From an uncultured Acetatifactor sp. (GTDB lineage: Bacteria; Bacillota; Clostridia; Lachnospirales; Lachnospiraceae), in NCBI GenBank assembly GCA_934426825.1, contig CAKRYI010000008.1:35282-99281 (forward strand): a stretch of DNA of 64,000 nt. The letters run 5' to 3'. The notes under the pieces are model-generated. The model was not told the DNA's origin, ran no database searches, and worked only from the letters and a program-made list of their open reading frames with translations. The stretch's first letter is position 1, and every line of letters starts with the position of its first letter. Positions 43,333 to 51,679 of this stretch are shown here, in pieces. The translations under genes were made by a program, and so were the position numbers.

Positions 43333-44307
43333 ATGAATAAACATCGCAAAATACTGACAATATGTTTCACTACCGTTGCCATCGTTTGTCTTGTTGCTGC
43401 CGTTTATCTGTTCGTAAGCGCCCGGCTGTCGGACAGGCATACAGAGGCTGTTGTGGATTCCCTGAAACAGTCTGAGGAATCCGGTGCGAGTGCAGATTCC
43501 GATGAAAACTCAAGCACAGATTCCGATGGAGATTCCGGTGAAAACCCTGATGCAGGTTCCGATGGGGTTTCCGACGAAAGCTCCGACAAGGGTTCTGACG
43601 GACTTTCCGGCGAAAACTCGGACAAGAGTTCCGGTGCGGCAGATGATACAGAAAACGAAAAAGAAAATACAAAGCACACGGTAACGGAAAAAGCGGCGGT
43701 TCCCAATCCTTACCGGGACAGCTTTCTTGCGAACGACGATATGGCTGCATGGCTTGAGATTCCCGGAACGGTGATTGATTACCCCGTGATGTGGACGCCC
43801 CGCGACGAGAACTATTATCTGCGCCGGGGTTTTGACGGCAAGTCCGACCAGAACGGCTGTCTGATTTTGGACACGGACAGTTCTTTGGACCCGCTCACCA
43901 CCAATCTGATTATTCACGGGCACAATATGCGCTCCGGCACCATGTTTGGCACATTGTCCGACTATGCGGATGAGGATTTCTACAGGGAACATAAGCAGAT
44001 GACGCTCTATACGAAAGAATGTCAGCGCAATTATGAAGTTCTCGCAGTCTTTCGCTCCGAGGTCTTTAAAAAGACCGACACGGTATTCAAGTTCTACAAA
44101 TTCTTTCAGGCAGATACCGAGGAAGAATTTGATGATTTTTATCAAAATATTAAGGCAATGTCTCTTTATGACACCGGTGTCACCGCAGAGTTTGGCGACC
44201 ATTTTCTCACCCTGTCCACCTGTTCCTATCACACGGAACGCGGACGGTTTGTGGTGGTTGCCGTGGAAACCGCTCCCGGCGATACTTATCTTCCTTTGGA
44301 ACCGTAG
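43333..44307 (+). CDS. Class B sortase paired with a VPKTG substrate
   Basis: 324 residues: signal anchor (KILTICFTTVAIVCLVAAVY, about 6-27), an extended Asp/Ser/Gly-rich linker (about 45-105) made of degenerate repeats such as SDGDSGENPDAGSDG, and a sortase domain. Catalytic residues are His in IIHGHNMRSGTMFG, Cys297 in TLSTCSYHT and Arg305 in GRFVVVAV. The pattern MAAWLEIPGTVIDYPVMW marks class B. It is close to the sortase at 9.1 kb but is followed 31 bp later by a protein with a sorting signal, its likely substrate. ATG 43333 begins the natural signal anchor, and there is no ribosome site before it. Confidence 0.9.
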   Translation: MNKHRKILTICFTTVAIVCLVAAVYLFVSARLSDRHTEAVVDSLKQSEESGASADSDENSSTDSDGDSGENPDAGSDGVSDESSDKGSDGLSGENSDKSSGAADDTENEKENTKHTVTEKAAVPNPYRDSFLANDDMAAWLEIPGTVIDYPVMWTPRDENYYLRRGFDGKSDQNGCLILDTDSSLDPLTTNLIIHGHNMRSGTMFGTLSDYADEDFYREHKQMTLYTKECQRNYEVLAVFRSEVFKKTDTVFKFYKFFQADTEEEFDDFYQNIKAMSLYDTGVTAEFGDHFLTLSTCSYHTERGRFVVVAVETAPGDTYLPLEP

Positions 44308-44338
44308 GGAGGCACACATTTATTCAGGAGGTTATCGT

Positions 44339-45130
44339 ATGAAAAAACTCAAAAAATTTGTTGCACTTGTCACTGCAGTTGCCATCTGTGCACTGCTGCC
44401 GGGTCTGGGCACTCTGACCGTTAAAGCTGCGGAGCCCGTCACCTACTATGTGAAGGACACTTCCGACGGTTGGCGTTATCAGGTCGGTTCCACATGGAAA
44501 ACCGACAATAACGGCAGGGAACTGTACTACATGAATCAGGACATCAAGGACGGAGACTTGGTGGTGGTCGAGGGCACCGGCATGGCAAGCAAAATTTTGG
44601 AAATCCCCGCTGCATTGAGCAACCTGACCATTCTCCATGCCAACACTGTTGTTGTCAACGCAAAGAGCATTGAAGACTGTTTTGTCCTCAAAGACAGCAT
44701 TGCCGCTATCAACGGAGACGTGAACAATGCGTATGTTTACAACAATGCCCGCTGTACTTTCAACAATAACGTAAACACTTTGAAAATCACGGATGATTCC
44801 GGTCTGCACGCATACATTAGCGTAGGCGGCACCGTAAACCATGTGACCGGCAGCGACCCGAATCAGACATTCTACGACCTGTACAGCTTTGCAGCCGGCA
44901 AACTTTCCATTGAGGACGGCAAAATCAAAACCGACGCCGCTTATTACAGCACCACCGCTCCAGCAGCTACAGAGCAGCCTGCTGCCACACCTGCACAGAC
45001 TACAAACACGACCTCGGATGACGAGTATGATGACGTTCCCAAGACCGGGGACAGCAGCCTTATCTTCTGGTTGTTAGGTATCTCCGCTCTCGGCTTTACC
45101 GGAAGCGCTTATCTGAAAAAAGCACGCTAA
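44339..45130 (+). CDS. Cell-wall-anchored surface protein, VPKTG sorting signal
   Basis: 263 residues with an N-terminal signal peptide (MKKLKKFVALVTAVAICALL, cleavage near VKAAEP at 30), a ~180-residue beta-rich region with repeating hydrophobic-Asn pattern (SIEDCFVLKDSIAAINGDVN, YNNARCTFNNNVNTLKI) that suggests a small beta-helix, a Thr/Ala/Pro linker (about 200-225), and a sorting signal: VPKTG at 233-237, hydrophobic helix LIFWLLGISALGFTGSA, and tail KKAR. The V at position 1 differs from the common L or N. CAGGAGGT precedes ATG 44339. Function of the exposed part is unknown. Confidence 0.88.
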   Translation: MKKLKKFVALVTAVAICALLPGLGTLTVKAAEPVTYYVKDTSDGWRYQVGSTWKTDNNGRELYYMNQDIKDGDLVVVEGTGMASKILEIPAALSNLTILHANTVVVNAKSIEDCFVLKDSIAAINGDVNNAYVYNNARCTFNNNVNTLKITDDSGLHAYISVGGTVNHVTGSDPNQTFYDLYSFAAGKLSIEDGKIKTDAAYYSTTAPAATEQPAATPAQTTNTTSDDEYDDVPKTGDSSLIFWLLGISALGFTGSAYLKKAR

Positions 45131-45158
45131 ATCCAAAACCATCCTTTCATAAAATCAG

Positions 45159-45199
45159 AAAAAGTTCGGTCTGTTGTAATTGTGCAGACCGAACTTTTT
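45159..45199. terminator. Bidirectional terminator
   Basis: AAAAAGTTCGGTCTG (45159-45173) pairs perfectly with CAGACCGAACTTTTT (45185-45199), T runs on both strands. Ends the surface protein transcript and the GH18 transcript from the other side. Confidence 0.93.
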
Positions 45200-45289
45200 C
45201 GCTTTATGATTTCTTTCAAGACATCTTAACTTTTTCAGAACTGTCAAAACCCTCAGTCGGTATTATCCGGATGTTCGGGATTTCATCAT

Positions 45290-46990
45290 TTAGGAATTGA
45301 CATAGGCATTCAACAGTGCCCACACTTCCGGTGTTCCGTAGCCTAACCTCCACACTGCCACGCCGCCGATTCCTTTGGTTCGCATAACATTCAGTTTAAC
45401 GCTGATGGATTCCGCATCCTCCAGCCATATCTGGTAAGTAGCCGTTCCTTCCGTCCACTCTGCGTAGTTCTGACAGGTTGTCTCATCCCAGGCTGCCGTT
45501 GCGCTGATTCTCGCCATAAACTCTGCGGTATTGTTTAATGTCAGGTAGGAATCCGTCACTGTACCGCCGTCTGTTTTCCACAGAATCGTGTAGAACGGCA
45601 GGGCATTTACCACCTTTTCGGCGGGAACTTCTTCCAATGTCTTATCCAGTCCGTTGGATACATAGTCGATACTTGCCACGCTTCCGGGATTACCGCTTCC
45701 GTGCCAGTGCTCGTCATATCCGAGAATAATCACATAGTCGGCAACCTCACCCTGTATATCCAGCCGGTAATAATCATTAAACTGGAAGGGAACATAGTTA
45801 TCGACAGAGAACACCAGCCCCTGTTTTCTGCAAAGAACCGACAGTTCTCTCAAAAACTGTACATAGTGGATTCCGGCATCCGTGCTTACCTTTTCAAAAT
45901 CCAGATTGATACCGTCGAGTCCTAAGTTCACGGCTGCATCTACAATTCCCTGCGTCAGCTTCTGTCTCTTTGTGGTGGAGGACAAAATCGTGTAATCATC
46001 AATTCCGCCTCCCGTTTCATTATTATAATTGAAATCATCCAGAACGCCCCACACCTGCAGTCCGCTTGCGTGTGCCCTCTGCACATAATCCGCCGAACCG
46101 AAATTCCGGAAATTTCCCTCGTTGTCATTCAGGCTGAACCATGTCGGTGCAATGACATTCATTCCGTTTGCCTCCGCAAGCATACTGTCCAGTGTGCCGT
46201 TGCCGCCCACACCGCCGATGGCATGCCAGCCAAGATTCAGCTTGCCGCTTAACTGTATGGAGGTGTATTCCGGTGCGGTGTAGTCCGTGACGGGCGTTTC
46301 CTCCTCCGTGCTCCTGTCGGTCAGTCTCTTGTTTTCCACATAGCCGATAATGGAATCATCCGTCTTAATCTTGCACCATGTTTCCATTTCCTCTAAAATC
46401 TCCACCTGTTCTCCCTTTGCCAGTTCCCGGAGAATCGGGCTTTTCACGCCGCCTTTCAGCCGCACTGCGGTGTCCTTTTTGATGGTCGCCACATCCCTGC
46501 TGCCCCACTTCGTGGTAAGCTGTATGTGTCTGTCGTATATTTCATAGGAAAAGTTCGTGTATAATTTCACATAGTCCAGCGCCACATACACGGTATCATT
46601 TTCCAGATAGGCAATGATATATCCGGCATCCGTGCTGCCTTCCTCCGTGGTATATACGCTCTCGCCCAAATTCACCCTTGTAGTTCCCACCGCCGTGGTA
46701 TACAACAAAAGATTTTCTCCCTTGTCCGCATAAAATGCTTCATTTAAATATTTATGAACGGTTGCAAGGTCCAGATAGCATTTATCATTTTTAAGGACGG
46801 CTTTCTCTTCCACTCTTTCGTCCTGTAAAACAATGGCATACTGTCCCTCACTGACCTGATAATATTCGTCCATGTCTGCCAGCTCTTTGCTGTAAGAATA
46901 CTTGTCCAGCCATATTTTTCCGAGTGCCGCCGCACCGATAATCACAATCAGTACAATCGCAAATAAAACCGGTATTGCCTTTTTCTTCAT
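45290..46990 (-). CDS. Membrane-anchored GH18 hydrolase with SH3b domain
   Basis: 566 residues: an N-terminal anchor (KAIPVLFAIVLIVIIGAAAL, about 4-24), a copper-amine-oxidase-like/beta segment (about 45-165), an SH3b domain (VRLKGGVKSPILRELAKGEQ, CKIKTDDSIIGYVENKRL, about 175-230), and a GH18 barrel (about 250-560). The catalytic motif is intact: LGLDGINLDFEKV (DGxxxDxE). This is the YaaH/CwlL-like spore or wall glucosidase layout, acting on N-acetylglucosamine links. TCATTCC-side ribosome site GAGGAATGAATTACT is weak. It stands alone. Confidence 0.88.
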   Translation of the reverse strand: MKKKAIPVLFAIVLIVIIGAAALGKIWLDKYSYSKELADMDEYYQVSEGQYAIVLQDERVEEKAVLKNDKCYLDLATVHKYLNEAFYADKGENLLLYTTAVGTTRVNLGESVYTTEEGSTDAGYIIAYLENDTVYVALDYVKLYTNFSYEIYDRHIQLTTKWGSRDVATIKKDTAVRLKGGVKSPILRELAKGEQVEILEEMETWCKIKTDDSIIGYVENKRLTDRSTEEETPVTDYTAPEYTSIQLSGKLNLGWHAIGGVGGNGTLDSMLAEANGMNVIAPTWFSLNDNEGNFRNFGSADYVQRAHASGLQVWGVLDDFNYNNETGGGIDDYTILSSTTKRQKLTQGIVDAAVNLGLDGINLDFEKVSTDAGIHYVQFLRELSVLCRKQGLVFSVDNYVPFQFNDYYRLDIQGEVADYVIILGYDEHWHGSGNPGSVASIDYVSNGLDKTLEEVPAEKVVNALPFYTILWKTDGGTVTDSYLTLNNTAEFMARISATAAWDETTCQNYAEWTEGTATYQIWLEDAESISVKLNVMRTKGIGGVAVWRLGYGTPEVWALLNAYVNS

Positions 46991-47236
46991 AGTAATTCAT
47001 TCCTCGTTCCGTTAAAATCCTGTATGCCGCTTTTTCAAACCGAATCGGGCGGCAAAATGTGCCAGTTACAGTGTGCCGGCTTCGTCACCGTTTTCACACT
47101 GTAACCATTTTAGCACACTCGCTCTATGCCGTCATTACCATTTTTGACAAAATTCCACCCTGTCAGCACGAGAGGCAACCCATACAAAGGCACCGGGTGA
47201 AATTTTGTCCCGAAGGCTTTCGCTTACAATAGGCAT

Positions 47237-47539
47237 TTATTCAGGTTTTACCCTGTCAAGACGCACCTGCTCCACCTTTCCCGCGTCACCGAAAACATAA
47301 TCCGCCATATAGACGCCGTCCTCTCTGACCGCACTGGAAACAGCTTCCGACGCAGATACGGCTTTTCCTTCCACATAGAACGCCGTACCTTCCCTCTGCA
47401 TTCGATCCCACAGAGGCAGCACGCTGTCCTCCCCGGCAGTATTCACATCATTTTGTAGATTCTGCAAGGAATTTTCCTCCTGTCCGCAGGCTTTCGTCCA
47501 AAAGGAAGCCGTGACACAATACTTTCGCAAAGCCTGCAT
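47237..47539 (-). CDS. Hypothetical protein, possible damaged lipoprotein
   Basis: Frame of 100 codons from ATG 47539, product MQALRKYCVTASFWTKACGQ and on, ending VRLDRVKPE. The stretch KACGQEENS looks like the lipobox region of a lipoprotein, but the preceding sequence is not hydrophobic enough for a signal peptide. An AGGAGG lies inside the frame, eight bases before TTG codon 25, so the true product may start there (76 residues, LQNLQNDVNTAGED...). Either the start has decayed or this is a short cytoplasmic protein. No family recognised. The 246 bp between it and the GH18 start contain no further gene. Confidence 0.4.
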   Translation of the reverse strand: MQALRKYCVTASFWTKACGQEENSLQNLQNDVNTAGEDSVLPLWDRMQREGTAFYVEGKAVSASEAVSSAVREDGVYMADYVFGDAGKVEQVRLDRVKPE

Positions 47540-47758
47540 TTTTGTAAAAAATCAGGTACTCATAAATGCCTTCGACAGTACATAAATTAGCAAAATATGC
47601 TAACGGTAAAAATGTTTAAAATGAATTATAATAGTGAAAATTAGTAGTTGAGCAACCGGATTTCAGCGCGTACGCACCTGTAAGACATCCTCTAATGAAA
47701 TGTCAGAACGACAATTTTGTCATAAGATATACTAAACATAAAAGGATGAAAAAACGAA

Positions 47759-47842
47759 ATGTTCCATGATATGGTCAACTTGAAATCAAGACTGTCTGCC
47801 TCCTCCCCTGCACAGAGTACCGAAGGCATCTATGATATGTGA
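47759..47842 (+). CDS. Possible 27-residue peptide gene
   Basis: ATG 47759 to TGA 47842; peptide MFHDMVNLKSRLSASSPA and on, ending GIYDM. AAAGGATG lies ~10 bases before the start and TATACT ~25 bases further upstream. It has no cysteine and no known peptide signature. Chance ORFs of this length are common, so this is listed only as a candidate. Confidence 0.2.
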   Translation: MFHDMVNLKSRLSASSPAQSTEGIYDM

Positions 47843-47931
47843 TTATATCCGATTTCCTCACAATGTGCAACCCTATTTACGAAATTTCAACAAATAGAAT
47901 ATTAAATTTTTTTAAACTGCAGTGCTGTCTC

Positions 47932-47958
47932 TTGACTAAACACAACCGACAGTATAAT
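47932..47958 (+). promoter_or_regulatory. Probable promoter of mecA
   Basis: TTGACT (47932-47937) and TATAAT (47953-47958) with a short 15-bp spacer; a shifted TAATAT gives 17 bp. About 90 bp of leader precede mecA, including the tandem TATTCTAAAAG repeat. Confidence 0.5.
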
Positions 47959-48055
47959 ATACTTTTATTCTAAAAGTATTCTAAAAGCATTACTGTGATT
48001 GAATTTTACACGCCACTCAGCACCCGGACCGGATGCAGAAAGGAAGGGCAGTCGT

Positions 48056-48796
48056 ATGAAAATAGAAAAAGTAAATGAAAACCAGATTCGCTGCACGCTA
48101 ACCAAGGAAGACCTGGCAAGCCGCGAATTAAAAATAAGTGAACTCGCCTACGGCACGGAAAAAGCAAAGAGTCTTTTTCGCGATATGATGCAGCAGGCAA
48201 ACTATGAATTTGGATTTGAAGCAGAAGATATTCCTCTTATGATAGAAGCAATTCCCTTGAACGGAGAGTGCATTGTTCTGATTATTACCAAGGTGGAGGA
48301 TCCGGAGGAACTGGATACCCGTTTTTCCAGATTTGCCCCCTCTGTGATGGAGGATACGGACGGCATGGAGGAAATTGATTCCGGTACGTCCTCCGAGGAA
48401 ATGTTAGATTTGTTCCGTCGTATTCAGCAGTCCAGAAATCCTGCCGCTTCGGATTCCGCCCAGCCGGTCAGCGACAACGACAGCGAGGATAAAAAGCGCA
48501 CCCGGATTTTCGGGTTCCACTCCCTGCAGCGCGTTATCAGTGCGGCGGAGGTTACCGCTTCCCGCTACAACGGACTCAGTTCCTTATATAAGAACGAACA
48601 CGACGGCACCTATCTTCTGGTTTTGACGCAGGGCAACGCTTCCCGCGATGATTTTGACAAAATCTGCAATATGCTTTCCGAATACGGTTCCCTGCAGCGC
48701 AGCATGCCCGCCCGCGCCGTTTTCTTAAAAGAGCATTACGAATCCTTGATTGCCGACAAAGCACTGCAATCTTTAGACTGCGGCAAAGAAAACTAA
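48056..48796 (+). CDS. mecA: ClpC adaptor protein MecA
   Basis: Adaptor that delivers substrates to ClpC-ClpP. 246 residues: the N-terminal substrate-binding domain (MKIEKVNENQIRCTLTKEDL, LFRDMMQQANYEFGFEAEDI), an acidic linker (about 95-150) and a C-terminal ClpC-binding domain (IFGFHSLQRVISAAEV, DGTYLLVLTQGN, EHYESLIADKALQSL). AAGGAAGGGC precedes ATG 48056. Monocistronic with a terminator. Confidence 0.93.
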   Translation: MKIEKVNENQIRCTLTKEDLASRELKISELAYGTEKAKSLFRDMMQQANYEFGFEAEDIPLMIEAIPLNGECIVLIITKVEDPEELDTRFSRFAPSVMEDTDGMEEIDSGTSSEEMLDLFRRIQQSRNPAASDSAQPVSDNDSEDKKRTRIFGFHSLQRVISAAEVTASRYNGLSSLYKNEHDGTYLLVLTQGNASRDDFDKICNMLSEYGSLQRSMPARAVFLKEHYESLIADKALQSLDCGKEN

Positions 48797-48813
48797 ATAC
48801 GCACACAATACAA

Positions 48814-48845
48814 AAAGTCCGCCGGCATTTTCTGTCGACGGACTT
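48814..48845. terminator. Terminator shared by mecA and the DUF1858 gene
   Basis: AAGTCCG-C-CGGCA pairs with TGTCG-A-CGGACTT around a TTTTC loop with one mismatch. The minus side is followed by TTTTT, the plus side by a weaker T-rich stretch. Confidence 0.82.
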
Positions 48846-48888
48846 CTTATCATTTACGGTCATTCCTTCCTAATGAATACCGACCGAA

Positions 48889-49080
48889 TTATAATGCCTG
48901 AATCTTCTGCATTAATTCATCAATATCAATCCCATGTACCATGGCTGCTTCTTCCAGAGACTCTGCCTGAGAAGCCGGGCATCCGAGGCAGTGCATTCCC
49001 GCATCCAGCAAAACAGGCACTACATCAGGATTCACATTCAGGATTTCACCGATTGTCATGTCCTTTGTGATTCCGCTCAT
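48889..49080 (-). CDS. DUF1858 small CxxC redox-type protein
   Basis: 63 residues, MSGITKDMTIGEILNVNP...AGMHCLGCPASQAESLEEAA...IDIDELMQKI: the DUF1858 helical fold with the invariant C-x2-C (CLGC, residues 32-35). Members are found beside hybrid-cluster proteins and oxidoreductases and are thought to be redox partners or sensors; the role is not established. GAAAGGAG precedes ATG 49080. Divergent from the pyruvate formate-lyase gene 276 bp away. Confidence 0.88.
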   Translation of the reverse strand: MSGITKDMTIGEILNVNPDVVPVLLDAGMHCLGCPASQAESLEEAAMVHGIDIDELMQKIQAL

Positions 49081-49262
49081 ATTATTCTCCTTTCTCCATA
49101 CGAATCCATTTGAACTGTTCCTCATAGGTCGTTACAAGTATAATCCTTTCCTCCTAATCTGACAAGTATTCATAAATATTAAATGTATATAAATTAATTG
49201 TGATAATGCTCTAAATCCTTGGAAATATGGGATTTTGTATAGAAAAAAGTACACTGTTCGCC

Positions 49263-49291
49263 TTGACTGCAAGACTGCTTTTACATATAAT
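49263..49291 (+). promoter_or_regulatory. Promoter of the split pyruvate formate-lyase operon
   Basis: TTGACT (49263-49268), 17-bp spacer, TATAAT (49286-49291), leaving a leader of about 60 bases. The rest of 49081-49356 is AT-rich without a gene. Confidence 0.85.
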
Positions 49292-49356
49292 GAAGCTAAG
49301 GATTAGAACTGTTAATTTATTTATACTAATTCAAATTTTATAGGAGGCTATTTCAA

Positions 49357-51399
49357 ATGAGACCTGAAGAATGGAATGATTTTGTAGGCGGCAAATGGGA
49401 TTATGAAGTAAACGTTCGTGATTTCATCCAGAGAAACTACACCCCTTATGACGGTGATGAGTCTTTCTTGGCAGGACCTACACAGAACACAAAAGATTTA
49501 TGGGCACAGGTACTTGACCTGCAGAAGAAGGAGAGAGAAGCAGGCGGCGTTCTTGATATGGACACCAAGGTTGTTTCCACTATTACCTCCCACGGCCCCG
49601 GATATTTGGATAAGAGCAAGGAGACCATCGTAGGTTTCCAGACCGATAAGCCTTTCAAGCGTTCCCTGCAGCCTTACGGTGGTATCCGTATGGCAGAGAA
49701 GGCATGTGCTGACAACGGTTATGAAGTTGATCCTGAAATCAGTGAGTTCTTCTCCGTTCACAGAAAGACCCACAATGCAGGATGTTTCGATGCTTACAAC
49801 CCTGAGATGAGAGCTTGCCGTACTTCTCATATTATTACCGGTCTTCCTGATGCTTACGGACGTGGACGTATCATCGGCGACTACAGACGTGTTGCTCTGT
49901 ACGGTATCGACAGACTGATTGAGGACAAGCAGGCACAGAAGGATTCTACCGGACGTGTTATGACTGATGATGTAATTCGTCTTCGTGAAGAGATTTCCGA
50001 GCAGATGGTTGCTCTTAAACTGATGAAAGAGATGGCTGCTTCTTACGGCTTCGATATTTCCAAGCCCGCTAAGAACGTACAGGAAGCTATCCAGTGGACC
50101 TACTTCGGATACCTTTGCTCCGTAAAAGAGCAGAACGGTGCTGCTATGTCCCTTGGACGTACTTCTACCTTCCTTGATATCTATGCTCAGAGAGACTTAA
50201 AGAACGGTACTTTCACCGAGGAGCAGATTCAGGAATTCGTTGACCACTTCATCATGAAACTTCGTTGCGTAAAATTTGCACGTACTCCTGAGTACAACCA
50301 GATTTTCGCAGGCGACCCTGTATGGGTAACCGAGTCCCTTGGTGGTGTTGGTGTAGACGGCAGACCTATGGTTACAAAGATGAGCTTCCGTTATCTGCAC
50401 ACTCTGGAGAACCTTGGTGCCGCTCCTGAGCCTAACCTGACAGTTCTCTGGTCTACCAGACTTCCTGAAGCATGGAAGAAATACTGTGCTAAGATGTCCA
50501 TCACAACCTCTTCCATCCAGTATGAGAATGATGATTTGATGAGACCTGTACATGGTGATGATTATGGTATCGCTTGCTGCGTATCTTCCATGGTTATCGG
50601 TAAGGAAATGCAGTTCTTCGGCGCTCGTGCTAACCTGGCTAAGTGCTTACTGTACGCTTTGAACGGTGGTATCGATGAGGTTACCAAGAAACAGGTTGGT
50701 CCTCGTTACCGCAAGGTTGAGGGCGACGTTCTGGATTATGATGATGTAATGCAGAAATTCACCGACATGATTGAGTGGCAGGCAGATGTTTATGTAAACA
50801 CCCTGAACATTATCCACTACATGCACGACAAATACTGCTATGAGAGAGCAGAGATGGCTCTTCATGACAGAGATGTTAAGCGTTACTTTGCAACCGGTGT
50901 TGCAGGCCTTTCCATCGTAGCAGACTCCCTGTCCGCTATCAAATATGCTAAGGTTGAGCCTATCCGTGACGAAGACGGCATTATTGTTGACTTCAAGACC
51001 ACCGGTGAGTTCCCTAAATACGGTAACGATGATGACCGCGTAGATACTATTGCTCGTGAAATCGTTCATAAGTTCATGACCGCTGTACGCAGACATCACA
51101 CCTACAGAAATGGTATTCCTACCACTTCCATCCTGACCATTACCTCTAACGTAACCTACGGTAAGGCTACCGGTAATACTCCTGATGGACGTAGAAAGGG
51201 ACAGCCTTTCGCTCCCGGTGCTAACCCGATGCACGGCCGTGACACCCACGGTGCTGTAGCATCCCTGTCTTCTGTATCTAAGATTAACTTCGAGGATGCA
51301 CAGGACGGTATCTCCAATACCTTCTCCATTATCCCCGGAGCTCTTGGTAAGGAAGATAAGGTATTCGCTGGCGACATCGAAATCGACCTGAACAAATAA
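49357..51399 (+). CDS. pflB: Pyruvate formate-lyase catalytic part, lacks glycyl radical domain
   Basis: Converts pyruvate + CoA to acetyl-CoA + formate in anaerobic fermentation. The 680-residue product aligns with PflB from its start (WNDFVGGKWDYEVNVRDFIQ) and keeps the catalytic pair Cys407-Cys408 in YGIACCVSSM, plus TPDGRRKGQPFAPGANPMHG. It stops at IIPGALGKEDKVFAGDIEID + LNK, about 60-70 residues short of the usual C terminus, exactly before the glycyl radical domain (no RVSGYAV-type loop). That domain is encoded separately at 51680. Frequent use of translationally favoured codons suggests very high expression. AGGAGG lies before ATG 49357. Not a frameshift: 281 bp and another gene lie between the parts. 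Confidence 0.95.
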   Translation: MRPEEWNDFVGGKWDYEVNVRDFIQRNYTPYDGDESFLAGPTQNTKDLWAQVLDLQKKEREAGGVLDMDTKVVSTITSHGPGYLDKSKETIVGFQTDKPFKRSLQPYGGIRMAEKACADNGYEVDPEISEFFSVHRKTHNAGCFDAYNPEMRACRTSHIITGLPDAYGRGRIIGDYRRVALYGIDRLIEDKQAQKDSTGRVMTDDVIRLREEISEQMVALKLMKEMAASYGFDISKPAKNVQEAIQWTYFGYLCSVKEQNGAAMSLGRTSTFLDIYAQRDLKNGTFTEEQIQEFVDHFIMKLRCVKFARTPEYNQIFAGDPVWVTESLGGVGVDGRPMVTKMSFRYLHTLENLGAAPEPNLTVLWSTRLPEAWKKYCAKMSITTSSIQYENDDLMRPVHGDDYGIACCVSSMVIGKEMQFFGARANLAKCLLYALNGGIDEVTKKQVGPRYRKVEGDVLDYDDVMQKFTDMIEWQADVYVNTLNIIHYMHDKYCYERAEMALHDRDVKRYFATGVAGLSIVADSLSAIKYAKVEPIRDEDGIIVDFKTTGEFPKYGNDDDRVDTIAREIVHKFMTAVRRHHTYRNGIPTTSILTITSNVTYGKATGNTPDGRRKGQPFAPGANPMHGRDTHGAVASLSSVSKINFEDAQDGISNTFSIIPGALGKEDKVFAGDIEIDLNK

Positions 51400-51434
51400 T
51401 TGAAATAACACTTTTATAAAAATGAGGTGACACC

Positions 51435-51638
51435 ATGGACGAAAAAGCAATGATTGACGACCTGATAAAAATGCTGGATTCCGGCATAACCAACGGTGTA
51501 GGGCATATCAATGTTGATACCGCTGTAACAGGCAATGATTCCAAGAACGTTCAGACAATGGGCTGTACGGATTGTTCCAGAACCCCGTTAGCATGCAGTG
51601 TCCCTACCCTTATGGATGGGCTGGACGACTTTAAATAG
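51435..51638 (+). CDS. 67-residue protein like the radical-domain start, Cys-rich tail
   Basis: Own ribosome site GAGGTGA six bases before ATG 51435. Residues 6-30 (MIDDLIKMLDSGITNGVGHI then NVDTA) align without gaps to residues 7-31 of the glycyl radical protein encoded next (QVNNLVSLLDGYAVKGGHHL then NVNVL): Leu, Leu-Asp, Gly, His and Asn-Val are shared. The second half has no glycyl loop; instead it holds Cys44, Cys47 and Cys54 (GCTDCSRTPLACS, C-x2-C-x6-C). It therefore appears to be a paralogue of the radical subunit with the radical site replaced by cysteines. Role unknown: assembly factor, electron or radical relay, metal binding, or a competitor for the docking site are open options. 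Confidence 0.8.
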   Translation: MDEKAMIDDLIKMLDSGITNGVGHINVDTAVTGNDSKNVQTMGCTDCSRTPLACSVPTLMDGLDDFK

Positions 51639-51679
51639 TCTCCGCCCACCATACAAGAATAAGAATGGAGGAAAATAAA

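Larger units (their letters stand above)
47540..48055. other. 516-bp AT-rich intergenic stretch before mecA
   Basis: No confident gene. It holds a palindrome TTAGCA-AAATA-TGCTAA (about 47587-47603), a small GACAA/TTGTC hairpin near 47710, a possible 27-codon ORF (47759-47842), a sigma-A-like site for mecA and, just after it, the tandem 11-mer TATTCTAAAAG, twice in a row (about 47967-47988). Confidence 0.5.

Noticed and set aside
47821..47842. Formylglycine-enzyme motif (GIYDM) in the 27-residue ORF
   Set aside because: Only five residues match the family and the following GNVWEW part is absent, so it is taken as chance.
50647..51450. Minus-strand open frame opposite pflB
   Set aside because: Due to the biased codon use of pflB, which removes stops on the other strand; it even crosses into the next gene's leader.
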